From Capronia americana (lineage: Eukaryota > Ascomycota > Eurotiomycetes > Chaetothyriales > Herpotrichiellaceae): 64,000 nucleotides of DNA. A program made the translations under genes and the position numbers. Below the pieces are notes generated by a model. That model saw nothing but the letters and a program-made list of their open reading frames with translations. It searched no databases and was not told where the DNA came from. The stretch spans positions 682,001 through 746,000 of the forward strand of contig JADWQD010000016.1 of assembly GCA_016110215.1 (NCBI GenBank). Direction: 5' to 3'. Positions 44,326-56,581 of the stretch are shown here, piece by piece (positions within the stretch are counted from its first letter, which is position 1; every line of letters begins with the position of its first letter).

Positions 44326-45285
44326 ACGATCTGAACCGATCAGGGTTATATCGAACTTCGCATGTTGATGGCTGCAGTCACGGCAGCGGTGGTGGCCGGT
44401 ATATGAATATTTAGGTCTTCACGAGGATCTGTCTCAGCAACGAGTTTGGATCTTTTGCTCTTCCCTGGTATCACGCCGCGTTCTTTCAGGGTCCCGTATG
44501 GTCTTTCGAGTTCCAGGTCTACCTTCTGTCGTTCGCTGCCAAGTTGCTTGCCAGACTACATTTCAGTCAGTTTGTTCCTCGGGACCCTTCCCAGTCGTTC
44601 AATCATGCTCCTATCTTGAGAGAAAGCATCAATTTGGAGGATTCGTCTTCAGAAGTGAGTGCTCCCTAAACTGCCGAATGCGGCAATGGGTCAGTTGACC
44701 CCAGCACATGAGCGGGCCAAGATTGTACCAGCGCGAAAACAGAGGTCACGTCCTCGTGATGCCAATCCCGGCTTCGCGGCAAGCCAAACTTCTCCACCCT
44801 CACAACATATGTGACGGACACGCCTATCTGTCTATATTCGCGCGGGTATGGACCGGCTTGAGCAAAGTCATAACGAGAAGTACCTTTCCAAATCTGGATG
44901 CCACCATGCCACCGTTTGTTGCCTGGTCTGACTGAGATATCCACAGGTGCTCAACAGGAAGTTGTCCATCCACAGGGCACTTCGCTCTTCTGTGAGTCGA
45001 TGGATGGCTTACGGTGCGGAGCTAAAGTACAACGCGCACCGAAATAATGGACCTCGATCTGAAACCGCCCTATACCGTTCCGCATTCCGAGGCCAACCAG
45101 ATCAACTAAGAAAATGTCAGAGTAGTTCCATATGCCAGTGGACCGGGCCTCTTCGGTCCCCTTGTCTGCGTTAGCATGGCATGTATGAAAGAGCCAGGTG
45201 TTCGTCGTGTCCTTTCCACAACCATCAGTCGATATGTCCACGGTTATCGTGTCCTCGCCGCCTCTTTCCCTCGTCAGTTGATATC
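44326..45285. other. Intergenic, no gene seen
   Basis: 960 bp with short frames only. Confidence 0.5.
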
Positions 45286-46386
45286 ATGCTCCGACAGCTG
45301 GGCACATCCAGAGTGTATGCGCAATATCGCTTACACATCTCGGCCGCCGTGATACTCACTCTTATCTTTATCCTATTGCCGAACAGATACTCGAACAACG
45401 TCGGACTGGGGCTGTTATTTGCGCTTTCAGCAGACCAGCCCAGACAGGCTGCGGCAAATGCGACTCTCGGGGTATACACCACAAACCCAGCCAGATACGT
45501 CTGCTAACGACGGTTGAAGTTTCAGAAGCTACTAGCCCTCTCGTCCCAACCCAGCTGGAGAACCCGTGGCCTCCTAGCGGCCGCCGACCTCACGGGGTTG
45601 GACTTTACCATCCCGCCACAACCGCACAACCCTGAAGAATTCGTCCATGCGTTCGAGGACATCGGCCTCGGTGAGGGCACAACACCCAAGCATGGCTCCG
45701 CCTCCGCCTGGGTCGCACATATCGATCTCCTCAAATTCGTCATCGCGTCTGGCTTCGAGAGCGCGTTCATCGTCGAGGACGATGTCGACTGGGATGTCCG
45801 CATCAAAGACCAGGTCAAACTGATCTCCGACCACATCCGAAACTACACTCTCGTCCCCAAGTCTGATCCGACGCCCTACGGCACAGACTGGGACGTCCTC
45901 TGGCTGGGCCATTGCGGCAGTGCCATCGACGACTGGGCTCCGCCTGGCGAAATCTACGCCGACAAAACACGCATTCCCACCGATTTCTACGCATCCTGGT
46001 CGACGGGCTTTCTGCGAGACCGACTGCCAGAAGGGCATCGGATAATCCACGTCTCAACCATGACGGTGTGCAGCTTCGGATACGGCGTGACGAAGAAGTC
46101 CGCGCAGAAGATCCTCTCCCTGCTGGCACGCGGCGCGGACGAAGCTTTCGACGTTGCGTTATCACACCGTTGCCGTGAGAAGGAGCTGCGGTGTCTGGTC
46201 GTCAATCCGCAGATTATGCACCACTACGAGCCGTCGAAGGACCTGGGATACGTGAGTCCTGTCGATTCCGGCGACGGGGAGGGCGAGGCGGCGGACGAGA
46301 CCGAATTCGAGTTCATCAAGGGCAAGACGTTCAACATATTGAAGAGTGCGCGGTGTCAGGCCTTGTTTAACGATACGTGCACCTGA
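45286..46386 (+). CDS. GT25-family glycosyltransferase, copy 1
   Basis: Two exons, 45286..45471 and 45520..46386, 350 aa. A type II membrane topology is predicted: cytoplasmic MLRQLGTSRVYAQYR, then a TM anchor of about 17 hydrophobic residues (ISAAVILTLIFILLP), then a luminal catalytic domain starting at NATLGFQKLLALS. It has the AFIVEDDVDWDVRIKDQ motif, whose acidic cluster should bind metal-nucleotide sugar, and TDWDVLWLGHCG, shared with copy 2. Family 25 enzymes add galactose or related sugars to glycans (LPS in bacteria, collagen in animals); the fungal substrate is not known. The 48-nt intron has GTATAC, a GCTAAC branch and GAAG, and splicing restores the LGFQK junction typical of the family. 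Confidence 0.85.
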
Positions 46387-47984
46387 AGAATGAGCGGGAT
46401 GCGTGTCAAGCTCGCGCCGAGATGTAACTGACTACACTCTACGTTCGATGGGCATATACGGGAGAAGCCATGCCACCGTGCAGGAAACATCGTCTACGAT
46501 GCGAGGGGAGGCCTTCGCCAGGTCACCCATCTCGCTCCCCCTTCTGCAGTGCAGGGGTTGTCTTGAAGATACGCACCTGTTGAGAATGCAGAACCGAGGT
46601 TCTAAGTTTAGCCATTCATACCCACTCTGAAACGACGGACCCAACGCCTTCCAAGTGACGAAATCTTTTCTCCGAGTGTTTCTCGGCACTGAACTAAGTA
46701 TGTACTACATGCGTACGGGACGTCCTGTGTACTACCCACTTGCGACTTTGCACCAGTGCGCTGTAGACCGCTCGAACACGGTCTCGGTCTACTCTACTCG
46801 AACGCGCGTCTTGCCCTGCGCATGTCTTCATCCACTGCAGCGCTAGCAATGTAACTAAACGCCAAAACACCAAAGTACTGTGTACAAGTAGTGACAAAGT
46901 ACGGTAGCTACAACACTCCGCGCACTCCCTACTCGTAGTAGATAAATGCACGGCTGTACCATACGACACAGTATCACTCGAGCGCTCTAACTAATCGGAG
47001 ATTTTTCTCACCGCAACGCCGACATCTTGGGACTCGGTATCCACCTCGTCAACGCCCAGCAAGGCGAGAATACGAGGGTCCAACACCTTCCGTAAATTGG
47101 CCATCCAGTCGTCGTCGCCTACCGTGGTACCGGCGATAGTGCCCACAGTACATGCCACGCGACTCAACCCAACCCAACCCACAACCGACCCGAGTGTCTT
47201 GCATTTCTGGCTCCTCTAGGTATAAGTAAAGCAGTACTAGCGAGAGAGATCCCAGCGGGGATTATGGAATCGCATTGGGGGCGTGGCGTGGCGTGGCCTG
47301 TGCGTCGGCATGCACTTGGCGCATCCAATGCCCGTGCTTGTTCGGGAAGGAGTCGGTGACCCTGTGATTAGGTGTCTCACTCCAGTGCGTGGCGGGTTGG
47401 GAGGGAGGGAGATGTCGGATAGGGATGAGGATGGGGAGAAAAGGGAAAGAGACCGCAGGGGGAAAAAGACCAACGACTTGGACGGTACGGCCAGGCTACG
47501 GCGTACTCCATCAGACACGTCGTGTTGGGTACATAGTGAGTCTCTGGAGTGGCGGAGGGGATACATACAAAGTACGAGTGAGTGCTCCGGATTGAACACA
47601 TGAAGGTGACTGGGTGAGTCTCGCGCTGTGGTGTTCGCGAGATAACATGAACCAATGATTAAGAGACGCAGACGCCTCATCGGCTTACCGTGTATATGTC
47701 TCAAGTCAAGCGATTACAAGAGTGTACGGAGCACTGTAGCTGGGCCATGCCTATCCATCGCCAATGAGGAATTCCAGTTCATTCCCTTCCCTCAACGACC
47801 TGAACCGCTGGTCTTCCCAATCACCCCCAGTTATTGTTCATGTCCTGTGCACCAATTTCACTCGTCCAAGCCAATGCAGTCAAATCCCATGTAATCCAAT
47901 CCCATGCAATCCAACCAGCCCTCAAAACAGACATTGTGCTGCTCCAAACAGCCCCTATGTTGCCGTACAATGTGCTAACGGTCA
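46387..47984. other. Intergenic between convergent genes, 1.6 kb
   Basis: No gene seen. Short direct repeats occur (GGCGT units at 47280-47300; CCAATCCCATG-like units at 47885-47920). Confidence 0.5.
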
Positions 47985-50900
47985 TCACTTGGCAACAGCC
48001 TCGGACTTTTTTCTCAAAAACACCCGCTTGATTCCACCAATGTCGCCCAAGCTCATTCGACTGCTCTTCCTGCTTCCTGAGGTATAACTTACTCGCCGGC
48101 TACTCTTGGCGTCACTGGCGACAGACCCCGTACTTGGACTGGTTGAGATTGTGATCGGGCTCGAATTGGGATTATTAGGGCTGACACTGAAGTACGACGA
48201 CGCGCGTCGCCCACTCGACGGCGGAGTGGAGCTAACGGTAGTCGTTGTTGTGACTGTCGTAGATGTGCCATTCGCGCCCTGGATTATCGTCGGACCGCTA
48301 CCGCTGACTGCCCTGGCCTTGCCGACCATTCCTTGAACCCACGCGTCGTTGTTATTGGGGCTGGTTCCAGCGTGTGGTATCCTTCGAGCGTTCATCTTGG
48401 GTCCAGCTCCCCCTAGAGGAGTATAGTTTGTGGTGACGACAGGAGGAGTGACGACGGTCGTGGTTGTAACGCCGCTCTGACTGTTGACAACCGAATATCG
48501 TGTCTGCGACGGTGTTTCTGGGTCTCCCCCATCCGTGTGGAAGGCGTTCGTGGTAGCCCCCGCTTCGCGCCGCGTAGCAGATGTCGTTGTAGCGGATCTG
48601 ATGGTATAAGAAGACGGGATAGGAGGTACAGGTGGTGCTGTGCCGCCTCCTCTACTCATCTGGCCTTCGGGAGAGCCAGTTCGTTGCGTCGACGATCTGA
48701 TTTTGGGATTAACAAGGTCAGCAGGCTCAAAAGCCGTCTGGACTGCAGTAGGCGATCTTGACTTTCGTCGTCCCTGCGAAACTGATCCCCCATTGGCGGC
48801 AGTGGCCTGTCCGTTCCCAGGAAAGCTAGCAACTTCAAGCCGGCCGTCGATGGTCGCACGACTGCCATGATGGAGACTATATTCCTTCAAGTATTCCCCG
48901 AGATCGGCCCAGCCTCCACCGACACGAACCATGACACGATCGCCATCTCCAACAGTCCGCACGAAGAGTTTGATAGGAGGTGCCTCACGACCTTGTCCGG
49001 TCCGTGTCAGATGGTACAGCTTGATATCGGGATCCGCAAGATTACCCTTTCGGCTGGATGGGTCTGCTCGGGCCGGCGACAGAGTCAATGCAGGGGTAGG
49101 CGTGGAGGACCGGGTGGTCGAGGCTGAGGAGCTTTCTAGATCTACATCCTTCGCCAGACGAATTTTCGTCGGCAATGTGGTAAGAATATCCTGAATCTTC
49201 TCGTCGAGTGATTCTGACTTCTTATGTCTTCTCGACGGTTGCTTTGTAGTACTCGCAGGAGTTACTTGCTGCGCAGGATCCTCAGTAGCAGCGCTCGTCG
49301 TCGGTGTGATCGGGGATAATCCAGTCAAAGTATTCCTCTTGCTCGACCGCCTGGGCAATTCTGGCAGGATTTCTTGTCGTGAAGAAACGGACAGAGGCTC
49401 AATTTGCAGAGATGGTGTTGCCAAAGGTATCGTTTCCGCCAAGGGCACTGACGGCGACAGTGCAGAATCTTCCACTCCTTGATCTGATTTATTCGGCGAC
49501 TCACTCCCGGTCAGCTGCTTCAGAGCTCTTGAAGGTGTCTCCTCGGATGTTTGAGTCCTTTGCGAGAGCATATCGCAACTTGCCGAACGTGTTAAGACAA
49601 CTTCCTTTAGCTTCTCCTTAGGGAAGACCTCGATCAAGGCTGTCGAGGCGCGTTGTAACATCGGTGGCCTCACAGCCAACTCTTGCTGAGCCGCCGGTGA
49701 AGACCCAAACCAGGTGATCTCGTCACGACTGGCTCGGAAAGGGTTGTCGACAACGCTGACCTTCGGACTGGGCAGAACGCTGGTGGATTTAGCGTCTATG
49801 ATTTCTGCATTGGAAATGTCCGAGAAAGTCGAGTACATCGACTCAGCGACCGAGACTTTGGACGCCTCTCTTCTGTGACTCTTGGGCTGAGAAAGGTCAA
49901 GCTTCAAAGAAGGCTTGCGCTTCGCTTTCGGTTCGTCTATGCTTGTGGTCGGCAACTCTGATATCAAGTCTTCCGTCGCCGTACCGTCTGTCGACATTAT
50001 TTGAGCATCATTTGCCTGGAGAAGTGACGCAGGAGCTATAGTCCCCTGGTCTTCGTCAATGTGCGCCATGCTCTCGACCACCTTCATCGGCTCAGGGCCT
50101 GGCGTTCGTCTAGGCACCAGCTGGTTCTTGAGAAGAACATGTTGGGCTTCAACCACCCAGGTTGCGTAGTCGAGCTCGATATTCTCGAGCCTATCAATCC
50201 AGGCCTGTGGGAGTGTGTCATCGTGGCCTTCGAGCATGTCAAGGAGTCGATCAATGCGTCGGCCCATATCTGACACCTGTCCACCCAGCACCATCTTTTG
50301 ATTGTCCAACACGGCTTCTGTCAGTTGTTGTGCCGCGTTTAGATCTCTGATCTGATGGAACGCGTGCTGGATGCCGGGCTGAGTGGACTGCATTACCTCG
50401 AGAAACCTCGGCAGCTCTCTAAGTACCCGTAATCGAATGTCCCATGTGTCCAGCGATTTGTTTAACTTGGCAAGATCTGGCAAGGCCTGGATGACGGTTG
50501 CGGTGATCAGAGCCGTGAAGTCGCGCATTCTCCCATAACTGGCACGAGCACCCACAGGCCTGGACTTGGCCGAGCTGCTCGACGGACGATGCGCTTCGAG
50601 CACATGGTCCTTGATCTCGTTGATTTCCAGACTATCAAGGTCGTCCCTAATTTCCTCTAGTCTGGCCTCGTATTCTTCCACCAGAGACGCAGGCAAAGAG
50701 CCACGATACTCTACACCGTTGTGCTGTGCCTCTGGTGGAGGTACAAATCCCAGGCCAAATCCTCTTTCTTGCTTGCCCGGCCACTTCCATTTGGCGATCT
50801 CATCCTTCCACTCGCGCAGTTTTTGGGCGGCAAAAGCGGCTCTTATGCCGATTTCTCGCTCTGCTGGAGTGGCATCTGCAATGCTGGAAGTCAAAGCATC

Positions 50901-51101
50901 TTCCTGCGCGGCACCGGTCGATATTGTTTCTGTTGCCCGCAATGCCCTCAAAGTCGAATCCGGTGACAAGTTCCCCAGTAATGGATCGAGCTCTCTGAAG
51001 GCAAACTGCGCTTTGCGTCGCGGAGATCGGGAGGGAGAACGGTCTGAAGTAATCGGGTCGAGGCGGGGGAAGTTCTGTAGGATAGGAGTTGTGGGTGCCA
51101 T
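47985..51101 (-). CDS. GAS2-domain (Kar9-like) microtubule-associated protein
   Basis: Single exon, 1038 aa. The N-terminal third is predicted helical: FAAQKLREWKDEIAKWKWP, a heptad-like EEYEARLEEIRDDLDSLEINEI, and a long bundle through residue about 340. A Ser/Thr/Pro-rich linker follows. A GAS2/GAR domain lies at about 690-760 (IKLYHLTRTGQGREAPPIKLFVRTVGDGDRVMVRVGGGWADLGEYL), with the VRVGGGW core that binds microtubules in animal Gas2 proteins. The tail is Ser-rich and basic, ending GGIKRVFLRKKSE. In filamentous fungi such proteins have a Kar9-like N-terminus and are thought to link plus ends to cortical or actin cues in spindle positioning; the Kar9 link is inferred, while the GAS2 domain is visible. 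Confidence 0.85.
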   Translation of the reverse strand: MAPTTPILQNFPRLDPITSDRSPSRSPRRKAQFAFRELDPLLGNLSPDSTLRALRATETISTGAAQEDALTSSIADATPAEREIGIRAAFAAQKLREWKDEIAKWKWPGKQERGFGLGFVPPPEAQHNGVEYRGSLPASLVEEYEARLEEIRDDLDSLEINEIKDHVLEAHRPSSSSAKSRPVGARASYGRMRDFTALITATVIQALPDLAKLNKSLDTWDIRLRVLRELPRFLEVMQSTQPGIQHAFHQIRDLNAAQQLTEAVLDNQKMVLGGQVSDMGRRIDRLLDMLEGHDDTLPQAWIDRLENIELDYATWVVEAQHVLLKNQLVPRRTPGPEPMKVVESMAHIDEDQGTIAPASLLQANDAQIMSTDGTATEDLISELPTTSIDEPKAKRKPSLKLDLSQPKSHRREASKVSVAESMYSTFSDISNAEIIDAKSTSVLPSPKVSVVDNPFRASRDEITWFGSSPAAQQELAVRPPMLQRASTALIEVFPKEKLKEVVLTRSASCDMLSQRTQTSEETPSRALKQLTGSESPNKSDQGVEDSALSPSVPLAETIPLATPSLQIEPLSVSSRQEILPELPRRSSKRNTLTGLSPITPTTSAATEDPAQQVTPASTTKQPSRRHKKSESLDEKIQDILTTLPTKIRLAKDVDLESSSASTTRSSTPTPALTLSPARADPSSRKGNLADPDIKLYHLTRTGQGREAPPIKLFVRTVGDGDRVMVRVGGGWADLGEYLKEYSLHHGSRATIDGRLEVASFPGNGQATAANGGSVSQGRRKSRSPTAVQTAFEPADLVNPKIRSSTQRTGSPEGQMSRGGGTAPPVPPIPSSYTIRSATTTSATRREAGATTNAFHTDGGDPETPSQTRYSVVNSQSGVTTTTVVTPPVVTTNYTPLGGAGPKMNARRIPHAGTSPNNNDAWVQGMVGKARAVSGSGPTIIQGANGTSTTVTTTTTVSSTPPSSGRRASSYFSVSPNNPNSSPITISTSPSTGSVASDAKSSRRVSYTSGSRKSSRMSLGDIGGIKRVFLRKKSEAVAK

Positions 51102-51799
51102 GTTCAGAATTCTGCAGGGTTCCTTCTATCCTGCCAGCAAGCATACGCTCTCAATCGTTGAAGACTCCCAGCCTCCCATGGAACAAAATGACAGCATGCT
51201 GATCAGAATTGAAGCCACTCAATACTGAGGGTGATGCAAGGGCATTGAGACGAGGTCTAGGTTGACAGGGGTGTGAAGGGCCTCGAATCGAGCGGTACTA
51301 ATGTAGGTGATGGAGCGCCAAAGCGAAGTGTCAAGGGAATAGAGACATCAGGAAGACATCAACGAGACGCCACAGATGGAAAAGATGGGGTGGGATTGTG
51401 TCTGTCTCAAGTGGGAAAGTTGGACAAAATGCAGGCTGCAGACTGGCCTGCACCTTAAACCTTCCCCAGGAACATTTTCGCCTCACGCCTGCGTCTGGGC
51501 TCCGGGCTTGGGGCTCGGCTGGACTGGCTCCTTACGAAGACCGGGAAGGCCCCTGTTTGTACGCGCTTCCAGAGGCGTTCGTCCACCAACTTTAGGCGTG
51601 TCAGGATTTGCTAGATAGCCGAAATGAGAGTCCGTCGCGTATCCCGCCCCTATGACGCGTTTTGCTCCGGTGCGGCGGCGCGCGGAACGCTGGCTTGTGT
51701 TCCTGGATGTTCTTCAGGCTAACCATTTCTACTCGTTACACCACAAACAGTTCAGCCTCCTCTCACCTGGGACATCAACTGTCCACCAAGAAGCATGCC
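51102..51799. promoter_or_regulatory. Divergent promoter between the GAS2 gene and HUS1
   Basis: About 700 bp serving both genes. No clear TATA box or gene. Confidence 0.4.
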
Positions 51800-52942
51800 A
51801 TGCGCTTCAAAAGTCAAATTAGAAATGTGAACTTGCTAGCGAGTATGGCGCTTGTCACTGCGAACTGCGTCACAGCTGACAACAACCAGAATTCTGTGCC
51901 TCGTTGGCGTCTCTCGGGCAAATAGCCTGGTGTCGACTCAACGATGAAGAAGTTCAATTCACCATCATCCCTGACAAGGGAAGTCAGGTGTGGTCTGTCT
52001 TGAGACCCGACATGATCTTCGACACCTACATCCTCCAATCCGCGTCACCTCAGAACACAATCAATCTTGAAGTTCCAATTCAGGCGCTTTCACGCGCCCT
52101 CAAATCCGCCCTTGGCTCAACCTCGACTCAGATCAGACTAACTAAGAAAGACAATGTCCCTATGCTATCGCTGACGATCGTCACAAACACCTTCAGCAGC
52201 GGTAACAACGTTGTTACTGCTGCAACGACCACTCGCGAACGTGTCGGCGATGAAGAGTTTGATTTTGATGGCAATGACCTCTCCTTCAATGAAACCCAGG
52301 GCGGAGGAGCGAGGGAACGGGAAACCGTCATCACCCAGGACATTCCTGTGAAAGTCCTGGCCATGGAAGTTGTTGAGAGACTGCACCAGCCGCGCACCCC
52401 GGAGCCGGATGTGAACATCTGCCTCCCTCCCTTGGCCCAGGTCAAGACGATATCGGAACGCTTCACCAGATTAGCACTCGCCACTACCAAGACCTCCTCC
52501 AGCGTTAGCCCTCGCCTGGAACTTAGCGCTAACATGTACGGCTCGCTCAAAATCTCCGTCAAAACAGATGCGCTCAATATCTCGAGCAGGTGGACAGGAC
52601 TCGCACATCCCGAACTCGACCCGGCTTTCTTCCCAGACATGACAGATCATCCGACCACCAAGATGAAGGAGCTTGGTGCCCCAAATGGCGAGAACGAGGC
52701 TGGATGGTCAAGAGTCCGCATTGACGCGAAGGACTGGTCAAGGGTGCTCAGCGTTGGCCGAGTTTGCACCAAGGTTATTGCGTGTTTCATCAACGAGGGT
52801 GCCCTGGTATTGTATGTCTACCTGCCAGCCGACGAACACGGCGACGAAGGTGATCCCTGTCTCACGGTATGTTCGAGCTTCCCACGTACCTACCCTCAGG
52901 CTGACGCATCAAAAGTACTACATCGGTTCTTTCTCTGCTTAG
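51800..52942 (+). CDS. HUS1: Hus1 subunit of the 9-1-1 checkpoint clamp
   Basis: Three exons, 51800..51842, 51890..52866 and 52916..52942, 348 aa. It starts MRFKSQIRNVNLLAKF, continues SLGQIAWCRLNDEEVQFTIIPDKGSQVW and ends YYIGSFSA, the typical Hus1 layout. Hus1 has two PCNA-like domains and forms a ring with Rad9 and Rad1 that is loaded at DNA damage and activates the ATR/Mec1 kinase. Residues about 120-165 are a variable Asp/Glu/Thr-rich linker. The first exon is 43 nt and the last coding exon only 27 nt (eight codons and the stop), each fixed by frame and consensus. If the last intron is retained, the frame runs on to about 53091 without family similarity. Confidence 0.93.
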
Positions 52943-54007
52943 TGGTGCAGCAATGTTCAAGCCAAGGCCGATACTCGTGGATGGCGATTGTGGCGCCTGG
53001 CATTTCGACCCCAAAGTTGCAATCGGCAGACGAAGTACAGCGCTCGAACTCCACCGATACCCATCGGCAGCCCAATCACACGTATGCCTAACAAACTGGT
53101 CGAGATGGACAGCTCGACTCCTCCGCATTCGCAGCACTGTTCTTAGTCATCAGGGGTGCTCCGCGTGCATCCCTTGGCGGCTGGGGCTCTGCTCTGTTTC
53201 AGTTCGTATTCCCTTCGCTCAAACCTCATGGCATCGAAACTTGAGCGGCTTTGAAATTCCCGAACGTTTCTATTCATGAATATGAACTAATTTGGGTACT
53301 CTTGCTAGGGTCGCCATGTGCTGCCATCCCAGCGAGGTGGTAATGGGACACGTCACAACATGCAGCTTCCATGCGCCTTGTGCTTTTTGTAGAGTTCTCT
53401 GGCGCTAGGTAAGCGCCAGCCATCATTGACCCATATGCTCGCCAACCATGAGCAGCAGCGACCACATGAAACTGGGTCCAGATTTACCGCGCCTAATTGT
53501 TCTATGGCCGTGGCCTCGACCTTGGTGCGAAACATCGCGGTCTGGAGGGGTGGCTAATATTCCGACGAACGAGACAAATGCACCTTAGCTTGCGCCGACG
53601 TCCTCACCAACTTTCAGAGATTATAATTCGCCTAGCCGTTGTCGTTTACACATCGGCTGAGCAGGCAGCCTCATCTTGACCAGAGCCGGGTCGGCGCGAT
53701 CTGCATCGCCCTCATGACTTCCGGGGACCAATTTTGGATCAAGGACCGAGGGTCCCATATACTCGGGCGATGAGGCTGAAGTAGGTAGGCAAAGAGAAAG
53801 AATGTTGCCGTGTGCAGTCCTTTCGCGCTCGTCCCATACTGCCACTCATCCAATTTCCTCCTGTGCCTCAGTCGTCTTACCTGATCCACCAGTCCTCCCA
53901 GAGACAAGTATGCACCATTACCAGCAACATATACAGTCCCTCTCGTCTACAAGATAGTAGTTGAGCGACGACTCGCCCTTTCTCACTAAGCCAGCGACGA
54001 CCTTCAA
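52943..54007. other. Intergenic, 1.07 kb, no gene seen
   Basis: 3' side of HUS1 and promoter of the membrane-protein gene. No domain-bearing frame. Confidence 0.5.
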
Positions 54008-56323
54008 ATGGCTGGCGCTCTCGGGTCGGCTGCCATTATATATGAGGGCATTTGGACAGACTGGTCAAGGGGCAAAGCATGGGGACTCACATGGACGCTC
54101 TGCCCGACACAAGCCATCATTTTGACCAACGCCTTAGCAGTTTTTGTCACGATCAGCGGAATTCGGCTATGGACCATCCTTCGGTTCATTCTGTATGATT
54201 TCAGCGCCTCTAAACAACAGGGAATGAGTCCACATCTGCGCAAGCGGCAGGTCATCCTAAGAAATGCAGGCTCGGATTTGGCGACAGCATGGCTCATGCT
54301 GAATCTTGCCTGTTCGTCTCGACGGCGATACGCCAATAGGCGACGTTGGAGCACATATGCCATTGGCCTTTTTGCCATAATCTACACGGTGCTGTTTTGG
54401 ATCGCCGGCGTCTTCTCTAACAAAGCAATTAGCGCCACGAAGGACGGCAGGTCCGCGGTGCTGGCACGAAGCAAACAATGCGGAATATGGAACGAAACTT
54501 ATCGAGCTATTGCGCAAGATTCCCTCTTTTCCAACGAGTTCGAGTACGGTCTATTCGTCCAGAATGCAGCCAAAGAAAGATACGACATTCAACTCAGCCT
54601 TGGCTACGCCCAAGATTGTTATTTGTCCCCAGTTTCTGCCGATGGCATGTCACCAAGCTGCAATACGCTGAAGTCGTCCAGACTGGATTGGACTGTATCG
54701 GACGGCTCGTGCCCTTTCGCATCGCACTTATGCCGTAAGGACTCGGAAGTCATCGTTCTGGACACTGGTCTGATCGATTCGCATGAAGACCTTGGCATCA
54801 ACGCTTCTCCGCGCGACCGCCTAAAGTACCAAAAGCGAACAACATGTGCAGTGCTCGACGACAATGGTTACATACAAGGTTGGGACGGTTCTATCACGAA
54901 TAGTTCGAGTCCCAAACCGGCACCCGACACCGCGTTTGCCTATTACGGACCTTCGTTGTACAAGGAAGGCAATTGGACATACTCATACTCGAATTTCGCG
55001 TCCTTCTACGACGACTTTTCTGCCCAAGTAACGCTTCCTTATCAGGTAGACGTTGAAATGGCGTACGCCTTTGCTGACCCGCAATACAGCTTTGGCGATT
55101 TCGAACCCATTCCGGAGTTGGCGCAGACCAAGGCAGACCTGACCATGTTCTTTCTCAGCTTCACGGGAATGTACCTGAAACCCATCGAGGATCCTTGGTT
55201 CTCTGCACACAGAGAAGCCAAATTTTCCAACCCGAATATTTTTCTGCAGTCCCGGTTCTCACGCGATGCGGCGATCAGTTCACTTGGGTGCACAGAACAG
55301 CATCGCTTCTGTAGCAGCAACCATAGCTGCACAGAATTCGGCGGGTTCGATCAGATACAAAACAACGCAACATTCAATGCTGGACTTTCGCCTCACCAGA
55401 ATGTTACATTCGATCGAGTGCTACGTGCGCTAGCCTACTCCGGGCTGAGGAACGTGGTCATGCAATTGGAAACGACAACTACGCCGATGCTGGCCAGCAA
55501 CGTGAGCATGAGCGGGAAATCCGGTGCAGTGGTCTCCACGGGACTACCGGACAAACAGTGGATGCTGGAGGTGAACTACTGGCACTCCATCGCCATGGCA
55601 AAGCTGCAACGGCAAATTCTTCAGTGGGCAACAGGGGAGATAGCGGCAGAGCCGCAGTACGTTCAATACCTGCTTCCTCCCACGGAGGAGCCAGACAAAT
55701 GGTTTTGCAAGAACTTCATGGTGCAGTCAGTTGTCTATCAGTCTTTCAGCCTGCTGGCCATCATCCTGATTGTCATATTTGGGACGTTGGCGATCGTCGT
55801 CAGTCTCACCATCGAAAATTTGGCAGCATTGCTCCGGAAATGTTTCAGAAAGTCGCCTCCGCGGGAGAGCTGGGATCATTTTGATATGCTTGGCGATCGA
55901 ACCCCGGTGGTCCCTCGATTCCGGCCTGATGAACAATGGGGCCGAGCAACTTCCCGCCAGCACGAGTCTAGCGGGAGCCCTGAGCTCGAATCACGGGCTC
56001 CAATACCGGAGATCCACCGCATGTCCTCTCCAACACTGCCTCCAGAGGATCGTACAATCTGCGTCTTGAACGGTACCTCCAACTCTTCGCACTTTCCTGC
56101 GAAGGCGAGTGAAGCACCTCGCCGCCCAGCCCGGGAGTCCTGGATGGCCATCAGCTTGAACGAGTTTGAGTTCACGACACCAGATAACAAGATGCCGACA
56201 CTTCGCGCGGATGGTCAAAGGAGGGTGGGCAGGCATTTAGCACCCCCGCCTCCAGTGGTTGCGCCGCCTTATGCCCGACGGTTCGACCGTGATATGGCTG
56301 GGAAGTACGATACTTGGGTTTGA
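54008..56323 (+). CDS. Uncharacterised three-TM membrane protein
   Basis: Single exon, 771 aa. Hydrophobic segments lie at residues about 35-62, 116-136 and 575-605. Between the second and third is a large domain of about 440 residues with many Cys and several N-glycosylation sites (NET, NSS, NWT, NHS, NAT, NVT, NVS), so it is probably extracellular or luminal. The C-terminal 165 residues are hydrophilic, Pro/Ser-rich and probably cytoplasmic, ending APPYARRFDRDMAGKYDTWV. I do not recognise a named domain. Proteins of this design (two N-terminal TMs, glycosylated ectodomain, one C-terminal TM, disordered tail) recur in Pezizomycotina without assigned function; a surface sensor is one guess. 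It converges with the secreted peptide gene, 258 bp between stops. Confidence 0.8.
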   Translation: MAGALGSAAIIYEGIWTDWSRGKAWGLTWTLCPTQAIILTNALAVFVTISGIRLWTILRFILYDFSASKQQGMSPHLRKRQVILRNAGSDLATAWLMLNLACSSRRRYANRRRWSTYAIGLFAIIYTVLFWIAGVFSNKAISATKDGRSAVLARSKQCGIWNETYRAIAQDSLFSNEFEYGLFVQNAAKERYDIQLSLGYAQDCYLSPVSADGMSPSCNTLKSSRLDWTVSDGSCPFASHLCRKDSEVIVLDTGLIDSHEDLGINASPRDRLKYQKRTTCAVLDDNGYIQGWDGSITNSSSPKPAPDTAFAYYGPSLYKEGNWTYSYSNFASFYDDFSAQVTLPYQVDVEMAYAFADPQYSFGDFEPIPELAQTKADLTMFFLSFTGMYLKPIEDPWFSAHREAKFSNPNIFLQSRFSRDAAISSLGCTEQHRFCSSNHSCTEFGGFDQIQNNATFNAGLSPHQNVTFDRVLRALAYSGLRNVVMQLETTTTPMLASNVSMSGKSGAVVSTGLPDKQWMLEVNYWHSIAMAKLQRQILQWATGEIAAEPQYVQYLLPPTEEPDKWFCKNFMVQSVVYQSFSLLAIILIVIFGTLAIVVSLTIENLAALLRKCFRKSPPRESWDHFDMLGDRTPVVPRFRPDEQWGRATSRQHESSGSPELESRAPIPEIHRMSSPTLPPEDRTICVLNGTSNSSHFPAKASEAPRRPARESWMAISLNEFEFTTPDNKMPTLRADGQRRVGRHLAPPPPVVAPPYARRFDRDMAGKYDTWV

Positions 56324-56581
56324 AGTGATGGCCATTCCCTCAACCAATCCCCAACAACCGAGAAACCCGGAGTTTCATTCCCATAGTTACTTCAGGAGTC
56401 TAGTGCACCAAACCACTCTCTTTCGTGAGTATAAACAGATCGTGCCCGAGATTTTATGACTGCACCATTGTCGGCAGCCGATATTGGGAGGCTCGGAACC
56501 TGACCAGGCTTCAAAACCGCCACAGAGAAGACAGCGCTGGTTGAACCAATTCTTCTTGGAGATGCAGTCTCTCTCGACATT